A stretch of DNA of 64,000 nucleotides from Bradyrhizobium sp. 164 (GCF_023073715.1 NZ_JADPKA010000066.1:1-64000); one strand, 5' to 3'; positions 54,482-63,338 are shown, numbered from the stretch's first letter. Made by a program: numbers and translations. The notes: a model not told the origin generated them from the letters alone.

Positions 54482-57175
54482 TCAGAGCTTCAGCCTGACT
54501 TCGCAGATATCAGGTTCGGTCGGATCCGGCTTGACCGCGAAGCCGAGCTGGCGGCACATCTCGAGCATCACGATGTTCTCTTGGAGCACGTCGCCCGATA
54601 TGGTCTTGAGCCCTTCCGACTTCGCGTAGTCGATGATCAGCTGCATCAGGGCCCATCCTAATCCCCTGCCCTTGAGGTCGGACCGCAGCAGGATGGCATA
54701 TTCGCCGCTTTCGTAGATCGAGTCCGAGTGGAGCCGGACGACGCCGACCATCTCACCGGTCTCCTCGGCGAATGCGATGAAGGCCATCGCACGCGCATAG
54801 TCGAGCTGCGTCAGGCGCGCGATGAACTCGTGGGTGAACTCCTTCATCGGCGCGAAGAAGCGCAGGCGGAGGTCGTGCGGCGTGACGTGACGCAGGAATT
54901 CGTGGATGGTCGGCTCGTCCTCGGGGCGCAAGGGCCGCACGAAGATACGCCAGCCGTCCTTCAGTACCAGGCGGCGCTCCCATTGCGATGGATAGGCCCG
55001 AACGGCGAAATTGGCCGGGCCGGAGCCGGCGAACTTCCGCTGCGGCGGCGCCACGGCGACGCGAGCATCGACCGCAGTGACACCGGTTTCGTCCGCGAGT
55101 AGCGGGTTGATGTCGAATTCGCGGATTTCGGGAATGTCAGCGGCCATCTGCGCCAGCTTGACCAGCACCATGGCGACGGCATCCGGCTTCACTGCCGGTA
55201 CGTCTCGGTAGGCGCGAAGCAGCCGCGACACGCGCGTGCGATCGATCAGGTCGCGGGCGAGTTGCAGGTCCAGCGGCGGAAGCGCAAGCGCCTTGTCGTT
55301 GATGATCTCCACAGCCGTCCCGCCCCGGCCGAAGACGACGACGGTGCCGAAGGTGGGGTCATCGGCAAGACCGAGGATCAGCTCGCGCGCCTTCGCCTTG
55401 ACCACCATCGCTTGCACGATGACGCCGCCGATGCGGGCTTCGGGACGCAGTTTTCTGGCCCGGTCGAGAATATCGGTGGCAGCCGCGCGCACCGCATCCG
55501 GCGTGGTCAGATTGAGAACGACGCCGCCGACATCCGATTTGTGGACGATGTCACGCGACATGATTTTCAGCACGACAGTCAGGCCTTGCGCGAACATGTC
55601 GCTCGCATAGGCCACCGCCTGCTCGACATTGGTCGCAGCATAGGTCGGCACCATCGCGATGTCGTAGGTTTCGAGCAGGTGCTTGATCTCGACCGGCTCG
55701 AGCCATTTGCGGCCGTCGGCGATCGCAGCAGTGACGATCCGCTTCGCGGCCGGCGCGTCCGGCACGAACGTATCGGGCATCGCCGGCGGAACCTGGCTCA
55801 GCTCCTCCACCACCTCGCGGTGCCGGACCAGATGCATGAAGCCGCGCACGGCATCGTCCTCGGTCGGGTAGTTCGGAATGCCCCCGCCGGAGAGCGTCCG
55901 AATGATGTCTTGATCGGCTCCGACCCAGGCGGCAAGGACGGGCTTTGCCCACTGGCGGTGCTGCTCGCGGTATTTTCCGACGAGCTCCGTCACGGTCGTG
56001 GCGATGTCGGCCGCTGAGGCGATCGCCGTCTGCACGTTGAGGACGAGCACGGCATCATTGTCGGGATCGGCGAGCAGCACCTCCAGCGCCGCCGCGTAGC
56101 GCGAGGCGTCGGCGTCGCCCACGATGTCGACGGGATTTGCACCGGACCAGGTCGGCGGCAGCACGTCATCGAGCTTCTTGCGAGCGTCCGCCGAGATCGA
56201 CGCCGGGATTCCGCCAAGCTCGACCAATCGATCGATGGCAAGCACGCCGATGCCACCGCCATTGGTCAGGATAGCAAGGCGCTTGCCCGTCGGGGATTCA
56301 ACGCGGCCGAGCGTCTCGGCGCAATCGAACAGCTCGCGCAGATCGGAGACCCGCAGCACGCCCGCGCGGCGGAACGCCGCGTCATAGACGGCGTCGGCGC
56401 CGGCGAGCGCGCCGGTATGCGTGGCCGCGGCCTTCGCCCCCTGCGCCATCCGGCCGGACTTCACCAGGACGACCGGTTTCACGCGCGCGGCGGCGCGCGC
56501 CGCCGACATGAACTTGCGAGCGTCCTTGATAGCTTCGATATAGAGCAGGATTGCGCGGGTCTTGTGATCCATCGCGAAATAGTCCAGCAAATCGGCAAGG
56601 TCGACATCGATCTGATCGCCGATCGAGACAATGCCGGAGAAACCCACGCCACGCTGCGCCGCCCAATCGACCATGCCGGCCGCGATCGCCCCCGATTGCG
56701 AGATCAGCGCGAGACTTCCCGCGCCTGGCATGTGTGCTGCGAAGCTGGCATTGAGGCTCACTCCAGGCATCATGATGCCGAGACAATTTGGACCAATCAG
56801 CCGCATGCCGTATTTGCGGGCAGCAGTGATAGCAGCCTCGTGGAGGGATCCCGGTCCGTGGCCGAGCCCGGCCGAGACGATCAGCGCGCCCGCCGACCCG
56901 CGGCGTCCGGCCTGGTCGATGATGCCGGGAACTTCCCGCGCCGGCGCAGTAATGATCACGAGCTCGGGGACGAAGTCCAACCTGTCCAGATTCTTCACCG
57001 CGGCTATGCCGCCGATCTCGGCGTGACGTGGATTGACCAGGCCGAATTCCCCTTTGAATTCTGCGCAGCGGATGTTCTCCAGGACGGCGCGTCCCACGGA
57101 GACTGGGCGGGGACTCGCGCCGACCAGCGCGAGGGAACGCGGCGACAGCAGATTCTTGAGGCGGTAGGTCGACAT
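54482..57175 (-). CDS. ADP-forming acyl-CoA synthetase-like/GNAT fusion (Pat-type protein acetyltransferase)
   Basis: An 897-aa protein. Residues about 8-130 form a CoA-binding Rossmann domain, about 150-300 a succinyl-CoA-ligase-like domain with H253 in THTGALAG (the phosphohistidine position), about 480-700 an ATP-grasp domain, and about 740-897 a GNAT domain with the acetyl-CoA loop KGRGLGWALM (835-844). This layout equals Pat lysine acetyltransferases that inactivate acyl-CoA synthetases. It is divergent from the kinase-fusion gene, with two FNR/FixK boxes between. An aryl-CoA ligase, a classical Pat target, is encoded at 60731-62422. Confidence 0.92.
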   Translation of the reverse strand: MSTYRLKNLLSPRSLALVGASPRPVSVGRAVLENIRCAEFKGEFGLVNPRHAEIGGIAAVKNLDRLDFVPELVIITAPAREVPGIIDQAGRRGSAGALIVSAGLGHGPGSLHEAAITAARKYGMRLIGPNCLGIMMPGVSLNASFAAHMPGAGSLALISQSGAIAAGMVDWAAQRGVGFSGIVSIGDQIDVDLADLLDYFAMDHKTRAILLYIEAIKDARKFMSAARAAARVKPVVLVKSGRMAQGAKAAATHTGALAGADAVYDAAFRRAGVLRVSDLRELFDCAETLGRVESPTGKRLAILTNGGGIGVLAIDRLVELGGIPASISADARKKLDDVLPPTWSGANPVDIVGDADASRYAAALEVLLADPDNDAVLVLNVQTAIASAADIATTVTELVGKYREQHRQWAKPVLAAWVGADQDIIRTLSGGGIPNYPTEDDAVRGFMHLVRHREVVEELSQVPPAMPDTFVPDAPAAKRIVTAAIADGRKWLEPVEIKHLLETYDIAMVPTYAATNVEQAVAYASDMFAQGLTVVLKIMSRDIVHKSDVGGVVLNLTTPDAVRAAATDILDRARKLRPEARIGGVIVQAMVVKAKARELILGLADDPTFGTVVVFGRGGTAVEIINDKALALPPLDLQLARDLIDRTRVSRLLRAYRDVPAVKPDAVAMVLVKLAQMAADIPEIREFDINPLLADETGVTAVDARVAVAPPQRKFAGSGPANFAVRAYPSQWERRLVLKDGWRIFVRPLRPEDEPTIHEFLRHVTPHDLRLRFFAPMKEFTHEFIARLTQLDYARAMAFIAFAEETGEMVGVVRLHSDSIYESGEYAILLRSDLKGRGLGWALMQLIIDYAKSEGLKTISGDVLQENIVMLEMCRQLGFAVKPDPTEPDICEVRLKL

Positions 57176-57381
57176 GAAAGCAAATGCGCCCGGTCGCTGG
57201 CGGTTCCGATGGTGGAAGATCGGGCCGCAAACTGTTCAGCTTAGTGCGAGATCATAACCCAGCAGGGTGGCTGGCCAATGACGGCCTTTATCACACCGCC
57301 CCTAACGATCTCGTTCAGACGCGAATGATGACAGATCGCTTTTCCTTGACCGCCAGAGTAGTCCGGCTTTCGTCGCGACGC

Positions 57382-57395
57382 TTGATCTCCGTCAA
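57382..57395. promoter_or_regulatory. FNR/FixK-type box 1
   Basis: TTGATCTCCGTCAA fits the TTGA-N6-TCAA consensus perfectly, and its inner bases (T...G) are close to the rhizobial FixK2 consensus TTGATCTGGGTCAA. Confidence 0.7.
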
Positions 57396-57422
57396 GCGCG
57401 GTACCGGCAGCTTGGAGGGATG

Positions 57423-57436
57423 TTGACCAAAGTCAA
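57423..57436. promoter_or_regulatory. FNR/FixK-type box 2
   Basis: TTGACCAAAGTCAA also fits TTGA-N6-TCAA perfectly. Its centre is 41 bp from box 1 (about four helical turns), so two dimers would bind on the same face of the DNA. Confidence 0.7.
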
Positions 57437-57517
57437 GGACTGGCCACCATCTCGTTCCAGAGGGTAACCTGATTGCGGCCGGACTGCCGTCCGACGCATC
57501 TGGATGTGCCAGCAGGA

Positions 57518-59050
57518 ATGACAGACGAGTCCGCGACCCAGGACCGGATCTTTGCGGCTCTCACCAATTCCGCCACGCATCCGGGTGTGAGGCGGATCGA
57601 TACGCACGCAGCTTCGGTGTTTCTCGACGGCGACCGCGCGCTGAAGATCAAGCGGGCCGTGCAGTTTCCGTTCCTCGACTATTCGACTCTCGACAAGCGC
57701 AAGGCGGCCTGCGAGGAGGAGATCAGGATCAACCGGCCGCTGGCGCCGCAGATCTATCATCGCGTCGTGGCGATCACGCAGGACCCGGATGGGTCGGTGC
57801 AGATCGGCGGCCCCGGCCGGCCGATCGAGTATGCGGTCGACATGTCGCGCTTCGACGAAAGCCAAACGCTGGATCATCTGGCCAAGGCCGGCCCGCTGGA
57901 CAACGATCTAGCCTCGGCCGCCGCCGACGCGATCGTGGCTTCGCATGCGGCGGCAGGCCACTCCGATGGCAGGGCGTGGATTTCCTCCATCCCTGGTCTG
58001 ATCGATGGCAACAGCAATGGCCTGGGAAAAGATAATCGTTTTGACGCCGAAGAAATCGCGCAGCTCGGCAGAGCCTCGCACGCGATGTTCCTGCGCCTCC
58101 GCACCTTGCTTGAAGCGCGCAGCCACCGCGGCTTCGTGCGGCGTTGCCACGGCGACCTGCATCTTGCGAACATCGTCTTGATCGGCGAACAGCCGGTCCT
58201 GTTCGACGCCATCGAGTTCGATGCGCAGATGGCAACAGTCGACGTGCTCTACGATCTCGCATTCACGCTGATGGACCTGTTGCACCATGATCAAGCACGC
58301 GCGGCCAACGTTGTCTTGAACCGATATCTCGCTGCGACGCCAAACGACAATCTCGACGCGCTCTCCGTCTTGCCGCTGTTCATGTCGATCCGGGCGGCGA
58401 TCCGCGCTCAGGTGGCGCTGGCACGGCTGAAGCTGCCGCGTTCTGATGATGCCGGCATCCTTGACGATGCACGGCGCTATTTCGGCCTCGCCCGGGCGGT
58501 GATCCACCCCCCAGCTCCGCGGCTGATTGCCGTCGGGGGACTGTCCGGCACCGGAAAGACGGTTATGGCGCGCGCGCTCGCACCGGTCGTCGCGCCACAG
58601 CCGGGGGCGATCGTGCTGCGCAGCGACATCGTCCGCAAGCAGATGTTCGGAGTCAAGGACACGCAGCGACTGCCACCATTCGCATACACGCCAGAGGTCA
58701 CGGCCCGCGTCTACGACACCTTGGCTCAGTACGCCCGGCGCGTGCTGGCGCAAGGCCATTCGGCGATCATCGACGGCGTATTCGCCGCCGAGGGCGAACG
58801 AGACGCGATCGCCGCACTGGCGCGCGAGCGCAACGTGCCGCTGAACGGTTTTTTCCTCGTCGCCGACCTCGCGACCCGGCAGGCGCGCATCGGAAGCCGC
58901 CGGGGAGATGCATCCGACGCCACGCAAGAGGTTGCCGCGCAGCAAGAGCGCTATAATATCGGTCATGTCGGTTGGGCAACCATCGATGCATCCGGTACAC
59001 AGGAGCAAACGCTCCAGAGCTGCCGGGACGCAATCGCTGAGGGCAAATAA
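57518..59050 (+). CDS. APH-like kinase/P-loop kinase fusion protein
   Basis: A 510-aa fusion. The N-terminal part (about 1-320) is an aminoglycoside phosphotransferase-like kinase with HGDLHLAN (211-218, catalytic Asp 213) and the metal motif FDAIEFD (229-235). The C-terminal part (about 330-510) is an AAA/zeta-toxin-like P-loop kinase with GLSGTGKT (341-348). The ATG at 57518 follows AGCAGGA and was preferred over the upstream frame. Both substrates are unknown. Two FNR/FixK boxes lie upstream, and a CHAD gene follows after 11 bp. Confidence 0.9.
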   Translation: MTDESATQDRIFAALTNSATHPGVRRIDTHAASVFLDGDRALKIKRAVQFPFLDYSTLDKRKAACEEEIRINRPLAPQIYHRVVAITQDPDGSVQIGGPGRPIEYAVDMSRFDESQTLDHLAKAGPLDNDLASAAADAIVASHAAAGHSDGRAWISSIPGLIDGNSNGLGKDNRFDAEEIAQLGRASHAMFLRLRTLLEARSHRGFVRRCHGDLHLANIVLIGEQPVLFDAIEFDAQMATVDVLYDLAFTLMDLLHHDQARAANVVLNRYLAATPNDNLDALSVLPLFMSIRAAIRAQVALARLKLPRSDDAGILDDARRYFGLARAVIHPPAPRLIAVGGLSGTGKTVMARALAPVVAPQPGAIVLRSDIVRKQMFGVKDTQRLPPFAYTPEVTARVYDTLAQYARRVLAQGHSAIIDGVFAAEGERDAIAALARERNVPLNGFFLVADLATRQARIGSRRGDASDATQEVAAQQERYNIGHVGWATIDASGTQEQTLQSCRDAIAEGK

Positions 59051-59061
59051 AGGCAATCTGA

Positions 59062-60048
59062 TTGACGCGGGCAAGGATGGCGCGACCCAGCACGACCTCG
59101 ACGGCCGCCCGCGCAATGCCGGCAACACGGCGCAATGCCCTGCCCGGCCGCCTCAGCTCCGGCATGGCCTGCGACACGGCGTTTCGGATCATCGCACGCC
59201 GTCACCTTGATGCCGTCCTCGCCCAGCACGACGGCACCTGCCGCGGCGATCCTGATGCCCTGCACCAGATCCGGATCGCGCTGACACATCTGCGCACCGC
59301 CATCCGCTTCTTCTCGCCGATGCTCGACGACGCGCTGCGGCCGACTGTCTGGGCCGAGCTGAAATGGCTCAACAGGCAGCTCGGCATGGTGCGTGACCTC
59401 GACGTGGCGATCGAGCGGGTCGTCGCCGAAAGTGGCGACGAGCTCGCCGTGATCGCCGAGCTCCAGCACTGGGACGAGAAGCGCGCCGAGAGCCACCGCC
59501 TGCTGGCGCGCGCGCTGCAATCCGCACGCTATCGCCGCCTGGTCGAGCAGACCTCGGCCTGGATCGAGAGCGGCCCGTGGTCGACGCGGCGCAGCAAGGA
59601 AGCCATCAGATTGCGTCGCTGCTCGCTCGCCGACCATGCGACAGCGCGATTGACCGAGTGGGAGACGACGCTGCTCAAGAAAGCGCGAAAGCTGGGCAAG
59701 CTCGACGTCGAGAAGCGGCACAAGCTGCGGCTGCTCAATAAGCGGATGACCTATTCGGTCGAATCGCTGGCGGATCTGTTCACCGACGGGGCGGCGACGA
59801 AGCAGAAGTCCATCCTCAAGCAATTGCGCAAGGCGCAAAGATCTCTCGGGCAACTGAATGATGATGCGCGAGGGCAAACGCTGGCGGCGTCGCTGAATGA
59901 TGTCGGCTTCGAGGCCGGCACTCGCTTCCTCGACCGCAAACGGGAAAAGAAGCTGTTGCGAACCGCCGCGGCGGCCTACCGCAAACTGGACAGAGCCAAG
60001 CCCTTCCGCTCCTCCGACCTCGCGCCGAACGCAGAGCCTGAGAATTAG
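59062..60048 (+). CDS. CHAD-domain protein
   Basis: A 328-aa helical protein with the CHAD signature LHQIRIALTHLRTAIRFF near residue 70 and many conserved Lys, Arg and His residues. CHAD domains bind inorganic polyphosphate. The frame begins with TTG at 59062 after AAAGG; ATG at 59077 is an alternative, and the first about 35 residues have no similarity. It is probably co-transcribed with the kinase fusion under FixK/FNR control, which suggests a link to polyphosphate in low oxygen. Confidence 0.88.
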   Translation: MTRARMARPSTTSTAARAMPATRRNALPGRLSSGMACDTAFRIIARRHLDAVLAQHDGTCRGDPDALHQIRIALTHLRTAIRFFSPMLDDALRPTVWAELKWLNRQLGMVRDLDVAIERVVAESGDELAVIAELQHWDEKRAESHRLLARALQSARYRRLVEQTSAWIESGPWSTRRSKEAIRLRRCSLADHATARLTEWETTLLKKARKLGKLDVEKRHKLRLLNKRMTYSVESLADLFTDGAATKQKSILKQLRKAQRSLGQLNDDARGQTLAASLNDVGFEAGTRFLDRKREKKLLRTAAAAYRKLDRAKPFRSSDLAPNAEPEN

Positions 60049-60050
60049 GT

Positions 60051-60240
60051 GTGACGCAGTCGGTCATCTCGGTTACCCCCAAGATCAGCATCGTCGAGAC
60101 CGCGAACATCATGCTGAAGCGGCATGTCAGCGGCCTTATGGTCGTCGTCGATACCGGCAAGCTGGTCGGCGTCGTCTCGGAAGGAGATTTTCATCCGTCG
60201 TAGCGAAATCAGCACCGGACGCAGGCGCGGGCGCCGCCGG
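60051..60240 (+). pseudogene. CBS-domain protein fragment, frameshifted
   Basis: Starting directly after the CHAD stop, the frame reads VISVTPKISIVETANIMLKRHVSG and LVGVVSEGDF, a clean N-terminal CBS motif, then a shift near 60190 breaks it; the other frame continues IRRSEISTGRRRGR, as in rhizobial CBS proteins. The remainder of the protein (second CBS motif, BON domain) is missing. Intact relatives are small adenosyl-ligand sensors. This is a remnant, truncated at the RidA gene. Confidence 0.72.
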
Positions 60241-60250
60241 ACGGCCGAGC

Positions 60251-60715
60251 TCAGCGAGGAACGACGGCGGTGGCCTCAATTTCGACGCGCGCCGCCTTCT
60301 CGACGAGACGGACCACCTGAACCAGGGCCATCGCAGGATAGTGCGCTCCGAAGACGTCGCGGTAGGCCCTGCCCAACTCCTTCAGATTGGCCAGGTATTC
60401 GTCCATATCGACGACATACCAGGTCAGGCGCACGAGGTGCTCGGGCCGTGCTCCGGCTTCGGCCAGGATCGCAGCGATGTTGCTCAGGGTCTGGCGCACC
60501 TGCGCGACGAAGCCGTCCGCGAGACGCTCTTCGGCATCCCAGCCGATCACCCCGCCGGTGACGACGATGCGTCCCTCGGCAGCCATGCCGTTGGCATACC
60601 CCTTCGGCATTGGCCAGCCAGACGGCTGAAGGATCTGCGCCCGGGAACGGATTTCCTGCTCGGCTGCTGTCGGCAGCACCGCGAGCTGCGGGCCTTTTGG
60701 CGTCGTCACGGACAA
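60251..60715 (-). CDS. RidA family protein
   Basis: A 154-aa trimeric-type RidA/YjgF protein, slightly longer than the canonical 128 aa because of an N-terminal extension. Core blocks are NGMAAEGRIVVTGGVIGWD and ALVQVVRLVEKAARVEIEATA (conserved Glu before ATA). The start is TTG at 60715 or GTG at 60709, both after AAGGA. It lies 15 bp downstream of the aryl-CoA ligase gene. RidA proteins hydrolyse reactive enamines/imines; here it may clear an imine formed from 2-aminobenzoyl-CoA breakdown. Confidence 0.9.
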   Translation of the reverse strand: MSVTTPKGPQLAVLPTAAEQEIRSRAQILQPSGWPMPKGYANGMAAEGRIVVTGGVIGWDAEERLADGFVAQVRQTLSNIAAILAEAGARPEHLVRLTWYVVDMDEYLANLKELGRAYRDVFGAHYPAMALVQVVRLVEKAARVEIEATAVVPR

Positions 60716-60730
60716 TTCTCTATCCTTCTC

Positions 60731-62422
60731 TCATTCCGCAGCGACGCCGGAGGACGTCGCTGCAGCCTGCGCCAGCTGACGCAGGGCAAAGCGCTTCAAC
60801 TTGCCGGTCTCGGTTTTTGGCAGTTGCGCAACGAATTCGATCGCGCGCGGATACTTATATGGCGCGATCTCGCGTTTGACATGCTCCTGCAATTCGGTCA
60901 CGAGCTGCGCGTCCGGCGTCACGCCCGGCGCGACGACGACATAGGCTTTCACGATCATGCCGCGCGCCTCGTCCGGCGCGCCGACCACCCCGCATTCGGC
61001 GACCGCCGGATGCGTGAGCAGCGCCGCCTCGACATCGGTTCCTGCGATGTTGTAGCCCGCCGACACGATCATGTCGTCGGAGCGCGACTGGTACCAGAAA
61101 TAACCGTCGCCATCCATCACATAGGTATCGCCGGTGATGTTCCAGCCATTCTGGACGTATTTCCGTTGTCGCTCATCGGCAAGATAGCGACAGCCGGTCG
61201 GGCCACGCACGGCGAGACGACCCATCGTCCCCGGCGGCACGTCACGGCCTTCATCGTCGACGATCTTGGCCTCATAGCCCGGCACCGGCTTGCCGGTCGC
61301 GCCTGGGCGAATCTCGTCCTCGGTCGCGCTGATGAAGATGTGCAGCAATTCCGTCGAACCGATGCCGTCCATCAGCTTGATGCCGGTGGCCTTCAGCCAG
61401 GCTTCGAATGTTGGCTTGGGCAGCGTCTCGCCCGCGGAGACGCATTTGCGAAGCGAGGAGATGTCACGGCCCGCGAGCTTGCCGAGCATGGCCCGATATG
61501 CGGTCGGCGCAGTGAAGCAGACCGTGATCTTGTACTGCTCGATCGCATTCAGAATGTCGTCCGGCGTCGTCTTCTCCAGCACCACGAAGGAGGCGCCAAT
61601 ATGCATCGGAAACAACACGCCGCCGAAGCCGAAGGTGAAGGCGAGCGGTGCCGAGCCGACGAAGCGATCCTTCTGCTCGGCGCGCAAGATGTTGCGCGCA
61701 TAGCCGTCGCAGACCGCGAGCATGTCCCGGTGGAAATGCATGGTGCCCTTGGGATCGCCTGTCGTGCCCGAGGTGAAGGCGATCAGGCAGACGTCGTCGG
61801 ACGAGGTATCGACAGCCCTGAACTCGGGGCTCGCATCCGCGATCAGCGCTTCGAGCGAATCGGCCGCGCCATTGCCCCAATAGACCACGTGCTTGAGGCC
61901 GGGCGCCGCGGCCTTCGCCTTCTCCATCTCCTCGGAGAGCTTTCCGTCACATAGCGCGAGCCCGATCTCCGCCTTCTGGATCGGATATGACAGCTCCTTG
62001 GCCCGCAAGAGCGGCATGGTCGCCACGACGACGCCGCCGGCCTTGATGACCGCGAGATAGGTCGCGACCATCATCGGATTGTTGGCCGAGCGCAGCAGCA
62101 CGCGTCCGCCGGTCACGAGACCCAGCTTGCCGACCAGCACATTGGCGATGCGGTTCACGAGCGCTTGCAGCTCGCGATAGGTGTAGCTGACCGCAGGACT
62201 GATGACGCAAGGCGCATCGCCGTGGCCTTGCTCGACCCAGCGATCGAGGAAATAGCTGACGCAGTTCAATCGCGCGGGATAGCGCAGCTCCGGTCGCGTG
62301 AAGATGAATTCGGGCCAGAGCTCGCGCGGCGGCAGATGTTGCCGCGCGAACGTATCGACATGGGCCGTCGCAGCATTGCCGTCACACGAACCCGACACTT
62401 GAACCTTGGCAGCGTTGGCCAT
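60731..62422 (-). CDS. Aryl-CoA ligase (benzoate/2-aminobenzoate-CoA ligase family)
   Basis: A 563-aa AMP-forming ligase with the phosphate loop TSGTTGDPKG, the aromatic-binding region YGSTE-like GIGSTELLHIF, the hinge YQSRSDDMIVSAGYNI and the catalytic lysine in KTETGKLKR. Overall it follows benzoate-CoA ligases, and the RidA-ligase-MarR-Liv context matches aerobic 2-aminobenzoate (anthranilate) gene clusters. It activates the acid to its CoA thioester in the cytoplasm. It is a likely target of the Pat-like acetyltransferase at the KTETGK lysine. Substrate identity is not proven. Confidence 0.9.
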   Translation of the reverse strand: MANAAKVQVSGSCDGNAATAHVDTFARQHLPPRELWPEFIFTRPELRYPARLNCVSYFLDRWVEQGHGDAPCVISPAVSYTYRELQALVNRIANVLVGKLGLVTGGRVLLRSANNPMMVATYLAVIKAGGVVVATMPLLRAKELSYPIQKAEIGLALCDGKLSEEMEKAKAAAPGLKHVVYWGNGAADSLEALIADASPEFRAVDTSSDDVCLIAFTSGTTGDPKGTMHFHRDMLAVCDGYARNILRAEQKDRFVGSAPLAFTFGFGGVLFPMHIGASFVVLEKTTPDDILNAIEQYKITVCFTAPTAYRAMLGKLAGRDISSLRKCVSAGETLPKPTFEAWLKATGIKLMDGIGSTELLHIFISATEDEIRPGATGKPVPGYEAKIVDDEGRDVPPGTMGRLAVRGPTGCRYLADERQRKYVQNGWNITGDTYVMDGDGYFWYQSRSDDMIVSAGYNIAGTDVEAALLTHPAVAECGVVGAPDEARGMIVKAYVVVAPGVTPDAQLVTELQEHVKREIAPYKYPRAIEFVAQLPKTETGKLKRFALRQLAQAAATSSGVAAE

Positions 62423-62473
62423 CGCACGCTCCTTTCAGCATGGATTGCACCCGGCAGCACGATCTGGAAAACA

Positions 62474-62490
62474 TTTTAGGCTTAAAACAA
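62474..62490. promoter_or_regulatory. MarR operator-like site A (ligase promoter)
   Basis: TTTTAGGCTTAAAACAA lies 52 bp upstream of the ligase ATG. Its arms TTTTA/TAAAA are palindromic. It shares the core (A/G)GCTTnAAA with sites B and C upstream of marR, so a common regulator is likely. Confidence 0.6.
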
Positions 62491-62569
62491 TTTGGTGCAA
62501 TAGCGGATTTTGCGCATTCCTTGCTTTTTCCTGCGGCAAATAGGGTCTGCGTCCCGTCCCGCCGCCTAC

Positions 62570-63100
62570 TTACGGCCGGCTGCGCGCGGCCGATTTCTGC
62601 GCCGACGCCTTGGTCTTGGCCAGGAGCCGCATCAATTCCCGCACATCCTTCGGCGTCAGATCGGCGAAGAGGTCGGCGATCCAGGCTTCGTGTTCCGCAG
62701 CCATCCTGCGAAACTCGGCGCGCCCGAGTTTTGTGAGGCGGATCACTTGGACGCGGCGGTCCGTCTCCGAGGTACGCCGATCGAGGTGACCGGACTCAAC
62801 CAGACGCTCGACAAGGCCGGTGACGTTGCCGTTCGACACCATCATGCGCTTGGAGACGTCGGACAGCGTCATGCCGTCCGGCGCCTTGTCGAGCTGCGCC
62901 ATAAGGTCAAACCGAGGCAGCGTGACGTCGAACCGCTGCCGCAACCGGCCGCGGACTTCCCCTTCGATCAGGGTCGTGCAGGTCAAGAGCCGCAGCCACA
63001 GCCGAAGCTCTTCGGCATGGTCCTCCGGCGTTTCCACGGCCTTGGTTTCGGAATCGAGCATGTTGATGCAGTCACTCACGGCCGGCATTGGCGCCGGCAC
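62570..63100 (-). CDS. MarR-family transcriptional regulator
   Basis: A 176-aa winged-helix regulator with MTLSDVSKRMMVSNGNVTGLVERLVESG as recognition region and a wing with RRTSETDRRVQVIRLT. The extended N-terminus fits the group that controls aromatic acid degradation (badR-like) and responds to aryl-CoA. It sits between the ligase gene and the divergent Liv binding-protein gene, flanked by three similar operator-like sites. Confidence 0.92.
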   Translation of the reverse strand: MPAPMPAVSDCINMLDSETKAVETPEDHAEELRLWLRLLTCTTLIEGEVRGRLRQRFDVTLPRFDLMAQLDKAPDGMTLSDVSKRMMVSNGNVTGLVERLVESGHLDRRTSETDRRVQVIRLTKLGRAEFRRMAAEHEAWIADLFADLTPKDVRELMRLLAKTKASAQKSAARSRP

Positions 63101-63113
63101 AGATTCCCCAACG

Positions 63114-63130
63114 TTTTGAGCTTCAAATAA
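63114..63130. promoter_or_regulatory. MarR operator-like site B
   Basis: TTTTGAGCTTCAAATAA contains the perfect palindrome TTTGA-GCT-TCAAA. It lies 14 bp upstream of the marR start codon, a position suited to autorepression. Confidence 0.62.
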
Positions 63131-63183
63131 ATCGGAGCCGGCCGCAAGTCCAAAGCTGCAACAATCGACCGCAGGTCAATTTC

Positions 63184-63199
63184 TTTAGGCTTCAAATAA
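63184..63199. promoter_or_regulatory. MarR operator-like site C
   Basis: TTTAGGCTTCAAATAA is a hybrid of sites A and B and lies 70 bp from site B. It is 140 bp before the binding-protein gene and could control the transporter promoter. Confidence 0.6.
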
Positions 63200-63338
63200 C
63201 TGGCGCGCCGCTTGCATGCGCTGCTGCCCGCAGGATGCGAAGTCTTGAGCTCGGCTTGCCGCGGCGGCCATCATCGGCATAAGCTTGGATTGGAGTACGC
63301 GGCTTGCAGCGCAAGCCGATGGTCATGAAGGACAGATC

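Larger units (their letters stand above)
57176..57517. other. Divergent promoter region with two FNR/FixK boxes
   Basis: This 342-bp spacer holds no gene. It carries two perfect FNR/FixK-type sites (separate entries) 41 bp apart, closer to the rightward gene (box ends 123 and 82 bp before its ATG). Placement fits activation of the rightward transcript by FixK2-like proteins; the leftward Pat-like gene may be co-regulated. Confidence 0.6.

Noticed and set aside
59897-61954. 685-codon plus-strand open frame
   Set aside because: Runs antisense through RidA and the aryl-CoA ligase and overlaps the CHAD end; no domain.
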